A program made the position numbers and the translations under genes. The notes beneath the pieces were generated by a model, which did not search any database, was not told where the DNA came from, and was given only the letters and a program-made list of their open reading frames with translations. From Bacteroidota bacterium (GTDB taxonomy: Bacteria; Bacteroidota; Bacteroidia; Flavobacteriales_E; Vicingaceae), in assembly GCA_016183805.1 (NCBI GenBank), contig JACPDX010000099.1, forward strand, positions 1 to 53,951: a DNA stretch of 53,951 bases, in the 5' to 3' direction. Position 1 is the first letter of the stretch. The number at the start of each line of letters is the position of its first letter. This document shows, one piece after another, positions 53,762 to 53,951 of this stretch.

Positions 53762-53951
53762 TTCTATTCAACACAATTAATCTTCAATTTTTTGTGGATT
53801 ATTTGGAAGATGAAATCACCTTTTATTTTGTTTACGACGTACTATTTTTTGTGTGTTTAATAACATAAAAAAATAGAATTTTTGTATAACAAAAAATATT
53901 AATTTTCGTACACTATTATTAGGTATTAAGTAAAAAAATTAATTTCTTTAG

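Overview
The window is an AT-rich stretch of a Bacteroidota chromosome, most likely Flavobacteriales. The evidence is: secreted proteins with type IX secretion (T9SS) sorting tails, PKD and GEVED domains; TAnnTTTG -7 promoter elements placed just upstream of several genes; a long eukaryote-like IleRS; a fused alpha/beta keto-acid dehydrogenase E1; DUF6089 and DUF4382 proteins; and typical Bacteroidota intergenic palindromes. I assign no species. No gene-free stretch exceeds 300 bases; the longest, 7880-8162 and 45474-45716, are about 280 and 243 bases.

Layout. 1-7879 (minus): two translationally coupled giant secreted proteins; the first runs off the left edge and carries about 16 tandem ~76-residue repeats. 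8163-13062 (plus): an ABC exporter pair, a sigma-54 activator without a DNA-binding domain, and an RhlE-type helicase. 13063-14112: palindromic repeats surrounding a truncated RluA-family gene. 15183-22178 (plus): MarR regulator, then fadN-fadA-GNAT-fadE (beta-oxidation) and a SiaC-like protein. 22216-27447: beta-barrel proteins, an M16 peptidase pair and a nitronate monooxygenase. 27545-35066: cysDN, fused E1, YceI, an aldehyde dehydrogenase and a convergent saccharopine dehydrogenase-like gene; then tRNA-Ala(GGC). 45717-53761: housekeeping genes (aldo/keto reductase, RidA, ileS, a DksA-like protein, lspA) and a further T9SS protein.

The most interesting region is 35294-45473, all on the minus strand. 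It holds a membrane-anchored coiled-coil protein and a paralogous coiled-coil lipoprotein, each next to a receiver-only protein; a degenerate receiver; a hybrid histidine kinase ending in an Hpt domain; an NtrC-type sigma-54 activator; a DUF4382 lipoprotein; a beta-barrel-like protein and a lipoprotein metalloprotease. Three transcription units there begin with the same arrangement: a 15-base palindrome TTTTCAAAATGAAAA, then 86-101 bases downstream a -24/-12-like element of the form GGYAYG-N3-TT-N2-GR, then a start codon 32-48 bases further on. I read this as a sigma-54 regulon controlled by the local activator, in which the kinase operon may be one of its own targets. The parts belong to known families. 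The combination and the shared operator are, as far as I can tell, not described; this has not been checked against any database.
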